Shown: one piece after another, positions 8,331 through 17,611 of the stretch
Position numbering within the stretch: position 1 is the first letter of the stretch
How the letters are laid out: every line of letters starts with the position of its first letter
From: Pelomonas nitida
GTDB lineage: Bacteria; Pseudomonadota; Gammaproteobacteria; Burkholderiales; Burkholderiaceae_C
Direction of reading: 5' to 3'
Assembly: GCF_043555975.1 (NCBI RefSeq)
Contig: NZ_JBIGIA010000009.1
Coordinates: 1 to 64,000 of the forward strand
DNA: 64,000 nt
The notes under the pieces: model-generated
The model's database searches: none
The model's input: only the letters and a program-made list of their open reading frames with translations
What the model was told of the DNA's origin: nothing
Program-made: the position numbers and the translations under genes

Positions 8331-8374
8331 CCGCCGGCGGGCGCGCCCCGCGGATCTGGCCCTTGTCCAGCGAG

Positions 8375-8401
8375 ACCCGCAGCGGCGCCACCGCTGCGGG
8401 T
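8375..8401 (+). terminator. Strong hairpin downstream of valS
   Basis: A perfect 11-base stem (ACCCGCAGCGG at 8375-8385 and its complement at 8391-8401) closes a CGCCA loop 45 bases after the valS stop. Only two T residues follow, so it may terminate inefficiently or mark a processed 3' end. The remaining sequence up to galU has short G/C runs, including a GTCAC/GTGAC dyad at about 8487-8503, and nothing else recognisable. Confidence 0.5.
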
Positions 8402-8536
8402 TGCCGCATGGCGCCATCCCGTTGAGCCAACCCGCGGCTGCGCCTGGTCATGGATGTTTGGGGGCCCCAACCAGGGGGCATAACCGTCACAACTCGCGTG
8501 ACACAATCGACGACACCCCCCCCAACCAGTGCATTC

Positions 8537-9430
8537 ATGGCCACCTCTTCGCGATCACCGATCACCAAAGCCATCTTCCCGGTTGCCGGTCTCGGCACGC
8601 GTTTCCTGCCGGCCACCAAGGCCCAGCCCAAGGAAATGCTGCCCGTGGTGGACAAACCACTGATCCAGTACGCCGTGGAAGAAGCCTACGAGGCCGGCGT
8701 GCGCGAAATGATCTTCGTCACCGGCCGCCACAAGCGCCCCATCGAAGACCACTTCGACATGACTTTTGAGCTCGAAGTGGCGCTCGAGAACTCCGGCAAG
8801 CAGGAACTGCTGGACGTCGTCCGCAGCGTCAAGCCGGCCGACATGGAGTGCATCTATGTGCGCCAGGCGCAGGCCCTGGGCCTGGGCCACGCGGTGCTCT
8901 GCGGCCAGCGCCTGGTCGGCAACGAGCCCTTCGCCGTGCTCCTCGCTGATGACCTGATGGTGGGCCCGCAGCCCGGCCGCGGCATCCTGAAGCAGATGGT
9001 GGAGCAGTTCGCCGACTGGCGCGCCTCCATCCTGGCCGTGCAGGAAGTGCCTGCCGAGCACACGCGCCGTTATGGCATCGTCGCGGGCACCCAGGTGAAC
9101 GACAACCTGATGGACGTGAACCGCATCGTCGAGAAGCCGTCGCCGGAATCCGCGCCGTCGCGCCTGGGTGTCGCCGGCCGCTACATCCTGACGCCGGGCG
9201 TGTTCCACGAAATCGCCAACCAGCCGCGAGGCGTGGGTGGCGAAATCCAGCTGACCGACGGCATCGCCGGCCTGCTGCGCCGTGAAAAGGTCTTTGCCTA
9301 CCGCTATGAAGGCAAGCGCTACGACTGCGGCAGCAAGGAAGGCTTCCTGCAGGCCAACGTCGAGCTGGCACTCGCCCACCCGCAACTGGGCGCGGGCTTC
9401 AAGGAATTCCTGCTGGGCCTGGAGCTCTGA
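8537..9430 (+). CDS. galU: UTP-glucose-1-phosphate uridylyltransferase, GalU
   Basis: A 297-residue nucleotidyltransferase that makes UDP-glucose from UTP and glucose-1-phosphate, feeding envelope polysaccharide and galactose metabolism. The N-terminal nucleotide-binding signature AIFPVAGLGTRFLPATKA is followed by the Lys of PKEMLPVVDKP and the metal-binding Asp of LLADDLMV. Sugar-binding residues VEKPSPE and YDCGSKEGFL follow, all standard for GalU. ATG 8537 gives the usual length; the frame upstream is low-complexity Pro/Thr and unlikely to be translated. The neighbour tusA-like gene is convergent, with a hairpin between them. Confidence 0.95.
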   Translation: MATSSRSPITKAIFPVAGLGTRFLPATKAQPKEMLPVVDKPLIQYAVEEAYEAGVREMIFVTGRHKRPIEDHFDMTFELEVALENSGKQELLDVVRSVKPADMECIYVRQAQALGLGHAVLCGQRLVGNEPFAVLLADDLMVGPQPGRGILKQMVEQFADWRASILAVQEVPAEHTRRYGIVAGTQVNDNLMDVNRIVEKPSPESAPSRLGVAGRYILTPGVFHEIANQPRGVGGEIQLTDGIAGLLRREKVFAYRYEGKRYDCGSKEGFLQANVELALAHPQLGAGFKEFLLGLEL

Positions 9431-9438
9431 GCGCCACG

Positions 9439-9461
9439 GCGGCGGCGTTCAGCGCCGCCGC
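9439..9461. terminator. Bidirectional terminator hairpin between galU and the TusA-like gene
   Basis: A perfect 9-base GC stem (GCGGCGGCG at 9439-9447, CGCCGCCGC at 9453-9461) with a TTCAG loop lies between two convergent genes. Its right arm overlaps the last codons of the minus-strand TusA-like gene. No T run follows. Confidence 0.5.
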
Positions 9462-9676
9462 AGCACGTGGGTGAACTCTGCGCCGGCAGACTGCTGCTCG
9501 ACGAGTTCATTGCCCGTCTGGCGCGCAAAGGCCTGGAAGTCGCGCATGGAGCCCGGGTCGGTGGCCACGACACGCAGCAACTCGCCGCTGAGCATCTCGG
9601 CCAGCGCCTTCTTGGCTTTCAGGATGGGCAACGGGCAGTTGAGCCCCCGGGTGTCGATCTCGCGTTGAACGTCCAT
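9449..9676 (-). CDS. TusA/SirA-family sulfur carrier
   Basis: A 75-residue protein with the family fold and the key motif TRGLNCPLPILKAKKAL. The catalytic Cys is C14, followed by Pro. These small cytosolic proteins accept a persulfide from a cysteine desulfurase and pass sulfur on for tRNA 2-thiouridine, molybdopterin or other sulfur chemistry. It lies 4 bases downstream of the Nudix gene and in line with cysM on the same strand, a loose sulfur-related cluster (cysteine synthase B, sulfur carrier). Which TusA-like subgroup it belongs to cannot be settled from sequence alone. Its length matches the family. Confidence 0.85.
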   Translation of the reverse strand: MDVQREIDTRGLNCPLPILKAKKALAEMLSGELLRVVATDPGSMRDFQAFARQTGNELVEQQSAGAEFTHVLRRR

Positions 9677-9680
9677 GGGT

Positions 9681-10223
9681 TCATTCTCGCTTCATGTCGG
9701 GCAGATCGAGCCACTGCGGCTCGATGCCTTTTGAACGCAGCCACGTCGCCAGCGCCTGGCCGGTGCCCTGTGGCCAGCAGCGCACCGCTTCGGGCGCGAT
9801 CAGCTTGTATTCGACCAGCTCGGGCGACAGCCGGATCTCACCCCGTGCCGCCGCGTGGTAGGCAATGATGAGCTGGTTCATGCGCTGGAAGTCCCACACG
9901 CCCAGCAAGCTCAGGCGGTCGACCGTCAGCGACGTCTCCTCGGCGATCTCGCGGCGAATGCCGTCCTCGGGCGTCTCGCCGGCCTCCATGAAGCCCGTGA
10001 TCAGGCCAAAGAAACGGTCCGGCCACGCCGCGTTGCGCGCCAGCAGCACCCGGCCGTCACGGTCGGTGCATTCGATGACGGCCGCCAGCACCGGCGTCGG
10101 GTTGTTCCAGTGCGTGAAGCCACACGCCGGGCAGCGCAGCCGCGTCTTGTCGCCACCATCCTCGGCCAGCGTGATGAGCGCCAGCTCGGTTGCGCAGTCC
10201 GGGCAGAAGCGATAAGGCTTCAC
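9681..10223 (-). CDS. Nudix hydrolase with zinc ribbon (NudC-like)
   Basis: A 180-residue protein. A zinc ribbon occupies residues 7-34 (C7/C10 and C31/C34: CPDC and CPAC). The Nudix box follows from about residue 77 (GFMEAGETPEDGIRREIAEE). The consensus Gly near the end of the box is Ser here (EETSL rather than EETGL), so catalytic efficiency may differ. Proteins of this layout hydrolyse NADH, ADP-ribose or other nucleoside diphosphate derivatives. The start is taken as GTG 10223 because a good GAGG site precedes it and the zinc ribbon then begins at residue 7; the open frame further upstream overlaps cysM antisense of its frame. It lies 19 bases after cysM and 4 bases before the TusA-like gene. 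Confidence 0.85.
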   Translation of the reverse strand: MKPYRFCPDCATELALITLAEDGGDKTRLRCPACGFTHWNNPTPVLAAVIECTDRDGRVLLARNAAWPDRFFGLITGFMEAGETPEDGIRREIAEETSLTVDRLSLLGVWDFQRMNQLIIAYHAAARGEIRLSPELVEYKLIAPEAVRCWPQGTGQALATWLRSKGIEPQWLDLPDMKRE

Positions 10224-10242
10224 GGCCGCTGCCTCGCGCGCG

Positions 10243-11139
10243 TCATGCGGGGAACACGCCGGTGGACAGGTAGCGGTCGCCGCGGTCGCAGACGATGAAG
10301 GCGATGGTCGCGTTCTCCACCTGCCTGGCGATCTGCAACGCCACCCAGCAGGCACCGGCCGCCGAAATGCCGGCGAACAGCCCCTCCTCGGCCGCGAGAC
10401 GGCGAGCCATGTCTTCGGCATCGCTCTGGCCCACGAGCACCAGGTCGTCGACCCCCGTCGGGTCATAGATCTTAGGCAGGTAGGCCTCGGGCCATTTGCG
10501 AATGCCCGGAATGCGCGAGCCCTCGGCCGGCTGGGCACCGATGACGCGCACCGCCGGGTTCTTCTCTTTCAGGTAACGCGACACGCCGGTGATGGTGCCG
10601 GTCGTGCCCATCGCGCTGACGAAATGCGTGATGCGCCCGCCCGTGTCCTTCCACAGCTCGGGGCCTGTGGTCTCGTAATGGGCGCGCGGGTTGTCGGCGT
10701 TGGCGAACTGGTCCAGCACGCGGCCCTTGCCTTCGCGCTGCATCTGCTCTGCAAGATCTCGCGCGTATTCCATGCCGCCGGTCTTGGGCGTCAGGATCAG
10801 TTCGGCGCCGAAGGCCTTCATCGTCTGCGCCCGCTCGATGGACAGGTCCTCCGGCATGATCAGCACCATGCGAAAGCCCCGGATCGCTGCCGCCATGGCC
10901 AGTGCGATGCCGGTGTTGCCCGATGTCGCCTCGATCAGCGTGTCGCCCGGCTTGATCTCGCCGCGCTCCTCGGCGCGCTTGATCATGCTGATGGCCGGGC
11001 GGTCCTTGACGGAGCCGGCCGGGTTGTTGCCCTCCAGCTTGGCGAGGAGAACGTTGCCGCGCGCATCGGCGCCGAGCAGTCGCTGCAGGCGCACCAGCGG
11101 TGTCGCGCCGATGACGTCTTCAAGGGTCGGATAGTTCAT
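10243..11139 (-). CDS. cysM: Cysteine synthase B, CysM
   Basis: A 298-residue PLP enzyme of the O-acetylserine sulfhydrylase family, making cysteine from O-acetylserine and sulfide or thiosulfate. The PLP lysine is in KLEGNNPAGSVKDRPA, the substrate loop is EATSGNTGIALAMAAA, and the phosphate loop is MGTTGTITG. The NPAGSVKDR form and the overall length favour CysM over CysK. The start at ATG 11139 (MNYPTLEDVIGATPLVRL) is preferred; an in-frame Met lies 9 codons upstream. It heads a minus-strand run of cysM, the Nudix gene and the TusA-like gene. The start region lies about 95 bases from the divergent tRNA-Leu gene. Confidence 0.93.
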   Translation of the reverse strand: MNYPTLEDVIGATPLVRLQRLLGADARGNVLLAKLEGNNPAGSVKDRPAISMIKRAEERGEIKPGDTLIEATSGNTGIALAMAAAIRGFRMVLIMPEDLSIERAQTMKAFGAELILTPKTGGMEYARDLAEQMQREGKGRVLDQFANADNPRAHYETTGPELWKDTGGRITHFVSAMGTTGTITGVSRYLKEKNPAVRVIGAQPAEGSRIPGIRKWPEAYLPKIYDPTGVDDLVLVGQSDAEDMARRLAAEEGLFAGISAAGACWVALQIARQVENATIAFIVCDRGDRYLSTGVFPA

Positions 11140-11234
11140 GGCGAACGATTGTGGCAGCGACGCCATGCCCGGAGGCTTTGCCAGTGCATAATGCAGCCCC
11201 TCGCCTCTGAAGCGAGCCAGCGAATTTCCGACGG

Positions 11235-11319
11235 GCCCGGGTGGCGAAATCGGTAGACGCAGGGGACTCAAAATCCCCCGCCGCAAGGTGTGCCGGTTCG
11301 AGTCCGGCCCCGGGCACCA
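11235..11319 (+). tRNA. tRNA-Leu, anticodon CAA
   Basis: An 85-base tRNA including the encoded CCA end. The acceptor stem is GCCCGGG (11235-11241) paired with CCCGGGC (11309-11315), followed by A and CCA. The D arm (GGCGAAATCGGTAGACGC) has the leucine-type A in the D loop. The anticodon stem GGGGA/TCCCC carries the loop CTCAAAA, giving anticodon CAA, which reads UUG. A long variable arm and the T arm GGTTCGAGTCC follow, confirming a class II tRNA-Leu. Confidence 0.97.
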
Positions 11320-11415
11320 GAAGAAACGACGCTGTCATCCACTGGCATACTCAACGCGAGAAGCACCGGCCCTTCCGGTGCAGGCGCCGCTCCCCGCGGT
11401 GCGTGACGCGACCTC

Positions 11416-12006
11416 ATGCCGCCCCTGCCTCCGGTTACCAAAGCCTTCCTGCTGGCCTGCGTCGGCTTCTTCTGCTTCTTCGAACTGTTTCCGTCGCTCA
11501 AGCCCTGGCTTGAGCTCTGGCCGGTGACGTCGGGCGTCTTCATGCCCTGGCAGCTGCTGACCTACGCCTTCCTGCATGGCGATCTGTGGCACGTCGCCTT
11601 CAACATGCTGGGGCTGTGGATGTTCGGCGGCGAGCTGGAGCGGGTCTGGGGCCCCAAGCGCTACACGCAGATCCTGATCGCCAGCACGTTGAGCGCGGCG
11701 CTTGTGCAACTGCTGTTCACGTGGGCCATGACATCGAATTCGCCGACGCTTGGCGCCTCGGGCACCCTGTTCGGCCTACTGCTGTCGTTCGGAATGCTGT
11801 TTCCGAACCGGATCATCGTGCCGCTGATTCCGCCCATTCCGATGAAGGCCAAGTACTTCGTCGCGATCTTCGGCGGCCTGGAGCTGGCCATGGGCGCGCG
11901 GCTCTTCGATTTCGGCCCTCCCAACGTCGCCCACTTCGCCCACCTCGGCGGCATGCTGGGCGCCTGGCTGCTGATCCGCCACTGGCGCTCGCCGCGCCGG
12001 CGTTAA
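11416..12006 (+). CDS. Rhomboid-family intramembrane serine protease
   Basis: A 196-residue polytopic membrane protein with about six hydrophobic segments, the compact bacterial rhomboid core. The catalytic Ser is S115 in GASG (NSPTLGASGTLFG) and the catalytic His is H176 in AHFAHLGGMLGAW. The conserved loop HGDLWHVAFNMLGLWMFG carries the family's H59 and N63. It should cleave single-pass membrane proteins within the inner membrane; the substrate is unknown. The start at ATG 11416 leaves a short N-terminal tail before the first segment. The stop overlaps the convergent epimerase gene by 4 bases, so no intergenic terminator separates them. A 7-base hairpin (11363-11381) lies between the tRNA and this gene. 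Confidence 0.92.
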   Translation: MPPLPPVTKAFLLACVGFFCFFELFPSLKPWLELWPVTSGVFMPWQLLTYAFLHGDLWHVAFNMLGLWMFGGELERVWGPKRYTQILIASTLSAALVQLLFTWAMTSNSPTLGASGTLFGLLLSFGMLFPNRIIVPLIPPIPMKAKYFVAIFGGLELAMGARLFDFGPPNVAHFAHLGGMLGAWLLIRHWRSPRRR

Positions 12007-12863
12007 AGCCCTTCGCGCGGCGTCGGGTAGCGCAGCGCTAGGCGCAGCTCCCGCTTCAGCCGGGCATTGCCGATGCGGCGGGATTCGCTCCAGAAGCTCA
12101 ACGCCATCGGCCCCAGGCGCTCGGCCGCCTGCTCGCGGGTGATGCGCTCCGGGCGCGGCAGGCCGGAGAGGTCGGCGGCCAGGTCGAAGTAGTCGCCCAT
12201 CAACAGCTGGCTGTCGTCGCACACGTTGACGGCCCGCTGCGGCAGGCCCCGCAGCAGCGCGAGCCGGCAGGCGCGGGCCAGGTCGTCGGCATGGATGTGG
12301 TTGGTGAACACGTCGTCTTCGCGGCGCAGCACGGGCGTGCCGCGTGCCAACCGCTCGCGCGGGTGGCCGCCTTCGCGGTCAGGGGCGTAGATGCCGGGAA
12401 TGCGCAGCAGGCACACGCGTGTGCCGTGCCGGCGGCCGAAGCCCCGCAGGCAGGCCTCGGCATCCACGCGGCGGCGGGCACGGTCCGTGCCCGGGTTGAG
12501 CCGGCGCGTCTCGTCGATGAGGGCGCCTGCGCAATCGCCGTAGACCCCCGTCGTGCTCGCGTAGACCAGCACGGCCGGCGGCTTGGGCGCCAGCGCGGCC
12601 AGCAGATGCCGCGTGCGCAGGTCGACCTCGCCGTCGCGCGCCGGTGGCGCGAGATGCAGCACGGCATCCGCCAGCCCGGCGAGGCGGCGCAGGGTGGACG
12701 GGTCGTCGAGGTTGCCGAGCAGCGGCACAGCGCCGGCCGCGCGCAGCGCGCCGACACGCTCAGCGCTGGACGTCAGCGCGAACACACGCCAGCGGTCGGG
12801 CAACAGTTTGAGCAAGCGCAAACCTACGTCGCCGCAACCGACGATGAGCAATCTGGGGGACAT
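12003..12863 (-). CDS. NAD(P)-dependent epimerase/dehydratase family (YeeZ-like)
   Basis: A 286-residue Rossmann-fold protein of the extended SDR type. The dinucleotide motif GCGDVGLRLL is at residues 8-17. The active-site-like segment YASTTGVYGDCAG, with Ser/Thr and Tyr, and the region LRIPGIYAP are typical of the YeeZ/SDR_a group. The substrate is unknown. The start is ATG 12863 (MSPRLLIVG), which places the Rossmann motif close to the N-terminus; a TTG five codons upstream is possible. It is convergent with the rhomboid gene and divergent from the 2Fe-2S reductase, from which it is 74 bases away. Confidence 0.8.
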   Translation of the reverse strand: MSPRLLIVGCGDVGLRLLKLLPDRWRVFALTSSAERVGALRAAGAVPLLGNLDDPSTLRRLAGLADAVLHLAPPARDGEVDLRTRHLLAALAPKPPAVLVYASTTGVYGDCAGALIDETRRLNPGTDRARRRVDAEACLRGFGRRHGTRVCLLRIPGIYAPDREGGHPRERLARGTPVLRREDDVFTNHIHADDLARACRLALLRGLPQRAVNVCDDSQLLMGDYFDLAADLSGLPRPERITREQAAERLGPMALSFWSESRRIGNARLKRELRLALRYPTPREGL

Positions 12864-12937
12864 GCGGGGGTCGGGCAAAATGGCCGGCAGTCTACGGCCC
12901 CGGACCTGTCACGCGGGGCCGCTTGCTTTTTGTGCCC

Positions 12938-13966
12938 ATGTCCTACCAGATCACCATCCAGCCCGCCGGCCGCGTCTACGCCGCCGAAGGCGACGACACC
13001 CTGCTCGGCGCCGCCATCCGCAACGGCGTGGGCCTGCCCTACGGCTGCAAGGACGGCGCCTGCGGCTCCTGCAAGAGCAAGCTGCTCGAAGGCGCCGTCG
13101 TGCATGGCAACCACCAGGCCAAGGCGCTCAGCGCCGAGGAAGAAGCCGCCGGCTTCGTGCTGACCTGCTGCGCCACGCCGCAGACCGACTGCACGCTGGA
13201 AGCCCGCACGGTGCCTGGCGCGGGCGAGTTCCCCGTGCTGAAGCTGCCCACCCGCGTCGTCGCCCTCACGAAGCCGGCCGCCGACGTGGCCGTGCTGACG
13301 ATGCAGCTCGCGGCCAACCAGAACTTCCAGTTCCGCGCCGGCCAGTATGTCGAGTTCATCCTGCGCGACGGCGCGCGCCGCAGCTACTCCATGGCCAACG
13401 CGCCGCACTCGCTGCCGGGCCAGATCGAGCTGCACATCCGCCACATGCCTGGCGGCAAGTTCACCGACCATGTCTTCGGTGCGCTCAAGGAGAAGGACAT
13501 CCTGCGGATGGAAGGGCCGTTCGGCAGCTTCTTCCTGCGCGAGGACAGCGACAAACCCATCGTGCTGCTGGCCAGCGGCACGGGCTTCGCGCCGATCAAG
13601 GCCATCATCGAGCGGGCCCGCCACATCGGCTCGACACGCCCGATGGTGCTGTACTGGGGCGCCCGCCGGCAAGGCGACCTCTACCTGAACGACTGGGCGG
13701 CCCAGGCGGCGGCCGAATGGCCCGTGCTGACCTATGTGCCGGTGCTGTCCGAGCCCGACGCCGGCTGGGCGGGCCGCACCGGCTTCGTCCACCACGCCGT
13801 CATGCAGGACCTGCCGGATCTCTCCGCCCACCAGGTCTATGCCTGCGGGGCGCCCATCATGGTCGAGTCGGCACAAAAGGACTTCATCACGCAGTGCCGC
13901 CTGCCGCTGGACGAGTTCTACGCCGACGCCTTCACATCCGAAGCCGACAAGCACGGCGGCGCCTAG
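12938..13966 (+). CDS. 2Fe-2S/FAD/NAD(P)H oxidoreductase (CDP-6-deoxy-glucoseen reductase-like)
   Basis: A 342-residue three-part electron-transfer flavoprotein. A plant-type 2Fe-2S ferredoxin domain covers residues 1-90 (C37, C42, C45 in GCKDGACGSC, and C77 in LTCC). An FAD-binding barrel follows (RSYSMANAPH), then an NAD(P)H-binding domain (VLLASGTGFAPIKAI, and the terminal ACGAPIMV). The order matches the CDP-6-deoxy-delta-3,4-glucoseen reductase and phenol-hydroxylase reductase group, so it passes electrons from NAD(P)H to a partner enzyme. No deoxysugar genes are nearby, so the partner is unknown; the dioxygenase-like gene 46 bases downstream is one possibility. The start is ATG 12938. 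Confidence 0.88.
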   Translation: MSYQITIQPAGRVYAAEGDDTLLGAAIRNGVGLPYGCKDGACGSCKSKLLEGAVVHGNHQAKALSAEEEAAGFVLTCCATPQTDCTLEARTVPGAGEFPVLKLPTRVVALTKPAADVAVLTMQLAANQNFQFRAGQYVEFILRDGARRSYSMANAPHSLPGQIELHIRHMPGGKFTDHVFGALKEKDILRMEGPFGSFFLREDSDKPIVLLASGTGFAPIKAIIERARHIGSTRPMVLYWGARRQGDLYLNDWAAQAAAEWPVLTYVPVLSEPDAGWAGRTGFVHHAVMQDLPDLSAHQVYACGAPIMVESAQKDFITQCRLPLDEFYADAFTSEADKHGGA

Positions 13967-14012
13967 CGCGGCCGTGTCTTTGAGCCGCAACGACAAGCAC
14001 CGGACGCCATCG

Positions 14013-14741
14013 ATGTTCGAGCCGCCCTGGACCGATCCCGCCGACCTCGTCGGCACCCTGCGGCGTGACGGCGAGGTCGTGCTCGCCCCCGCCTCGCTGC
14101 CCGTGCTGGGCGTCACCGCCGCCGAGCTCGACGCGCTCAAGCCCTGCTGGGACGACCTGCCGCCCGACGGCTACCTGCGCGACGGCGGCCGCTACCGCTT
14201 CCGCCGCCACGGCTGCTTCGTCGCCGACGGCGACACGCTGACGCTGGCGCCGCACCGCGCGCATTGGCAGCCGCTGGACTACAACGCGCTGCACGGCGGC
14301 ATCCAGCGCTGGTATGTGCCGCTGGCGCAGGAGATGTCGACCTCGCCCGCGTGGACGGCACTGCTGCTGGGCCTGGCCCGCGTGGCCTCGGCGTTGAAGG
14401 GGCCGCAGCGCTGGTTCATCGAGGCTCACCCGTTTCGCATCGACACCAGCGACGGCATCGGCCGCCCCACACCGGAAGGCGCGCACCGTGACGGCGTGGA
14501 CCTCGTCGCCGTGCTACTGGTGGGGCGCCATGCAATCAAGGGCGGCGAGTCGCGCGTGTTCCAGGCCGACGGACCGGCGGGCCAGCGCTTCACGATGACG
14601 CAGCCCTGGACCACGCTGCTGCTGGACGACGAACGCGTCATCCACGAGACCACCCCCATCCAGCCGCTGGCCAACGGCGAGCGCGGCTGGCGCGATACGC
14701 TCGTGCTGACCATCCGGCGCGACGGCTTCCAGGGCCCCTGA
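14013..14741 (+). CDS. 2OG-Fe dioxygenase family protein
   Basis: A 242-residue protein that resembles the 2OG-Fe dioxygenase (PF10014-like) family. Possible iron ligands are the His and Asp of GAHRDGVDLVAVLLV and the His of DERVIHETTPI. The Arg of RDTLVLTIRRD would bind 2-oxoglutarate. Members of this family hydroxylate small molecules, including free amino acids, but the substrate here cannot be read from sequence. It follows the 2Fe-2S reductase by 46 bases on the same strand. ATG 14013 is preferred; a GTG 13 codons upstream is in frame. The next gene, a molybdoenzyme small subunit, begins about 50 bases later. Confidence 0.75.
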   Translation: MFEPPWTDPADLVGTLRRDGEVVLAPASLPVLGVTAAELDALKPCWDDLPPDGYLRDGGRYRFRRHGCFVADGDTLTLAPHRAHWQPLDYNALHGGIQRWYVPLAQEMSTSPAWTALLLGLARVASALKGPQRWFIEAHPFRIDTSDGIGRPTPEGAHRDGVDLVAVLLVGRHAIKGGESRVFQADGPAGQRFTMTQPWTTLLLDDERVIHETTPIQPLANGERGWRDTLVLTIRRDGFQGP

Positions 14742-14794
14742 TACCGCCGCGCTCGCCCGCCTGATTGACGCCCACCTCTGAGGAGACTGCCTTG

Positions 14795-15264
<470 letters not shown>

Positions 15265-15268
<4 letters not shown>

Positions 15269-17481
15269 GCGCGGCGGGCACGACGCTGTCCCGGCGCCTC
15301 TTCATCGCCTGCGGGGCGCTGGCGGGCGGCGGCTTCATCACGGGCTTCGGCGCGTCGGCGCAGGAAGCGGCGGCGGGCCGCACGCGGCTCGGCCCCTATG
15401 TCGCCGTCGCGGCCGATGGCGGCATCACGCTGCTGGCCAAGAACCCCGAGATCGGCCAGGGCATCAAGACCTCGCTGGCGATGATCCTCGCGGAGGAGCT
15501 GGACGCCGACTGGCAGCGCGTGCGGGTGGACACCGCCTCGGTGGACGAGCAGCTCTACGGCGGCCAGACGGCCGGCGGCTCCACCAGCACGCCCACCAAC
15601 TACGAGCCGCTGCGCCGCGCGGGTGCCGCCGTGCGCGCCAGCCTCGTGCAGGCGGCGGCGCAGCGGCTCGGCGTGGCCGCCAGCGAGCTGACGGTGAAAC
15701 TGGGCGTCATCAGCCATGCGGCGAGTTCGCGCGCACTGGGCTTCGGCGAGGTCGCCGCGCTGGCCGCCACCCTGCCCGCGCCCGACCCGGCCGCGGTGCC
15801 GCTGAAGAACCCGCGCGACTTCGCCCTCATCGGCACGCCGCAAGCAGGTGTGGACGGGCCGCGCATCGTCCGTGGCGAACCCATCTTCGGCATCGACACG
15901 GTGCTGCCCGGCATGAAGTACGCCGTGGTGTGCCGCCCGCCGGTGTTCGGTGCGCGCCTGCGCTCGGCCAACCTCGACGAGGTGCGCGCGCTGCCCGGCG
16001 TGCTGCAGGTCTTCGTGCTGGCGGGCACCGGCAACATCAAGGGCCTGCAGGACGGGGTGGCCGTCGTCGCCGAACGCTGGTGGCAGGCCCGCATGGCGCG
16101 CGACCGTCTTCGGGTCGACTGGGACGAGACCGACGCCGCCGCGCACGACAGCCGCCTCTACGACGCCACGGCGCAGGTGCTGCTGCGCGGCCGTGGCACG
16201 GCCATCGTCAGCAAGGGCGACGCCGACGCGGCGCTGGCCCGGGCCAGCCAGGTCGTCGAGGCCGTCTACGAGACGCCCTTTCTGCCGCACCTGACGCTGG
16301 AGCCGCAGAACTGCGCCGCGAGGCCGCTGGGCGACGGCGTCGAGATCTGGGCCCCGACCCAGGCACCGGGCGGCGGGCGCCGCCTCGTGGCCCGCGAACT
16401 GGGCCTGACCGAGGCCCAGGTCACCGTGCACATGGTGCGCGTGGGCGGCGGTTTCGGCCGGCGGCTGGAGAACGACTACATGGTGGAAGCCGCCGCCATC
16501 GCGCGGCAGTCGGGCCTGCCCGTCAAGCTGCTGTGGACGCGCGAGGACGACGTCACGCACGACTTCTACCGCGCCGGCAGCCACCACCGCCTGCGCGGCG
16601 GGCTCGACGCGCAGGGCCGCGTGCAGGCCTACGCGGCCCATGGCGTGACCTACGCGCGCGACGGCAAACCGGCCCAGGGCGCCGACATCGTGCCGCACGA
16701 CTTCCTGCGCCAGACGATTCCGCACTTCCAGCTGGAACAGTCGCTCATCGAGACGCGCGTGCCGACGGGCTATCTGCGCGCACCCACGTCGAACTCGCTG
16801 GCCTTCATCCACGAGTGCTTTCTGGACGAACTGGCGCACCACGCCGGCCAGGACCCCTTCGACCTGCGCCTGTCGCTGCTGGCGAGCCGGCGCGGCCAGC
16901 CACCTGAACCGCCGCTGAACGCCCGCGCCCAGCCCTACGACCTCGAGCGCATGCAGGCGGTGCTGCAGCGGCTGCGCGAGCGCTCCGGCTGGGACCGCCC
17001 ACACCCCAAGGCCGGCTCAGGCGTGGGCCTGGGCATGGCCACCTATTTCAGCCACCGCGGCTATTTCGCCGAGGTCGCCAAGGTGCAGGTGGACGCCGAT
17101 GGCCAGTGGCGCGTGCTCAAGGTCTGGGCCGTGGGCGACGTGGGGTCGGTCATCGTCAACCCGTCGGCCGCGCGCAACCAGGTCGAGGGCAGCATCATCG
17201 ACGGCATCGGGCAGCTGCGCCAGGCGATCACCTTCGGCCGCGGCCGGGCCCAGCAGTCCAACCTGCATGAAATCCCGCTGATGCGCATGGCCGACACGCC
17301 GCACATCGACATCGACTTCCTCCTCAGCGACCACCCGCCCACGGGCCTGGGCGAGCCGGCCCTGCCGCCCGTGCTGCCGGCCGTGTGCAATGCGCTGCAC
17401 GCCGCCACCGGCGTGCGCATCCGCAAGCTGCCCATCGACACGGCCGCGCTCGCCCGCCCGCAGCGGCCGGCGCCCCGCTGA
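15265..17481 (+). CDS. Isoquinoline 1-oxidoreductase-like molybdopterin subunit with Tat signal
   Basis: A 738-residue molybdenum-binding subunit of the xanthine oxidase family. The N-terminus has a Tat-type signal (LSRRLFIACGALAGGG, cleavage near ASAQEA), so the folded complex is probably exported and carries the coupled small subunit along. Motifs include NPEIGQGIKTSLAMILAEEL, GGGFGRRLENDY and GEPALPPVLPAV with the late catalytic Glu. The layout matches IorB and aldehyde-dehydrogenase relatives. The substrate could be an N-heterocycle or an aldehyde; nothing in the neighbourhood decides. A hairpin plus T-run terminator follows at 17555-17584. Confidence 0.9.
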
Positions 17482-17507
17482 CACCGACGCGCTTGCTCCC
17501 CGCTCCC

Positions 17508-17584
17508 TAGAATCCCCCGGGGCCGCACCCACCGTGCGGCCCTGCGCCCCTGCTGCCGCGCCAAAAGCGCGGCCTTTTGTTTTC
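17508..17584 (+). promoter_or_regulatory. Leader with promoter-like box, hairpin and intrinsic terminator before the leucine-dehydrogenase-like gene
   Basis: A TAGAAT box (17508-17513) is followed by a perfect 8-base hairpin (GGCCGCAC at 17521-17528, GTGCGGCC at 17534-17541). Then comes an intrinsic terminator: stem GCCGCGC (17555-17561) and GCGCGGC (17567-17573), loop CAAAA, then C and the T-rich run TTTTGTTTT to about 17583. The downstream ATG is at 17612. The terminator can simply end the molybdoenzyme operon. If transcription also starts at the TAGAAT box, the terminator lies inside the leader and would act as an attenuator. The terminator itself is high confidence; the promoter is not. 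Confidence 0.6.
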
Positions 17585-17611
17585 CCCTGTCGCGCCACAA
17601 GCGCCCGTTGC

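Noticed and set aside
5460..8417. A 985-codon minus-strand open frame opposite valS
   Set aside because: Opposite a complete ValS; no domain or start signal in the minus-strand frame.
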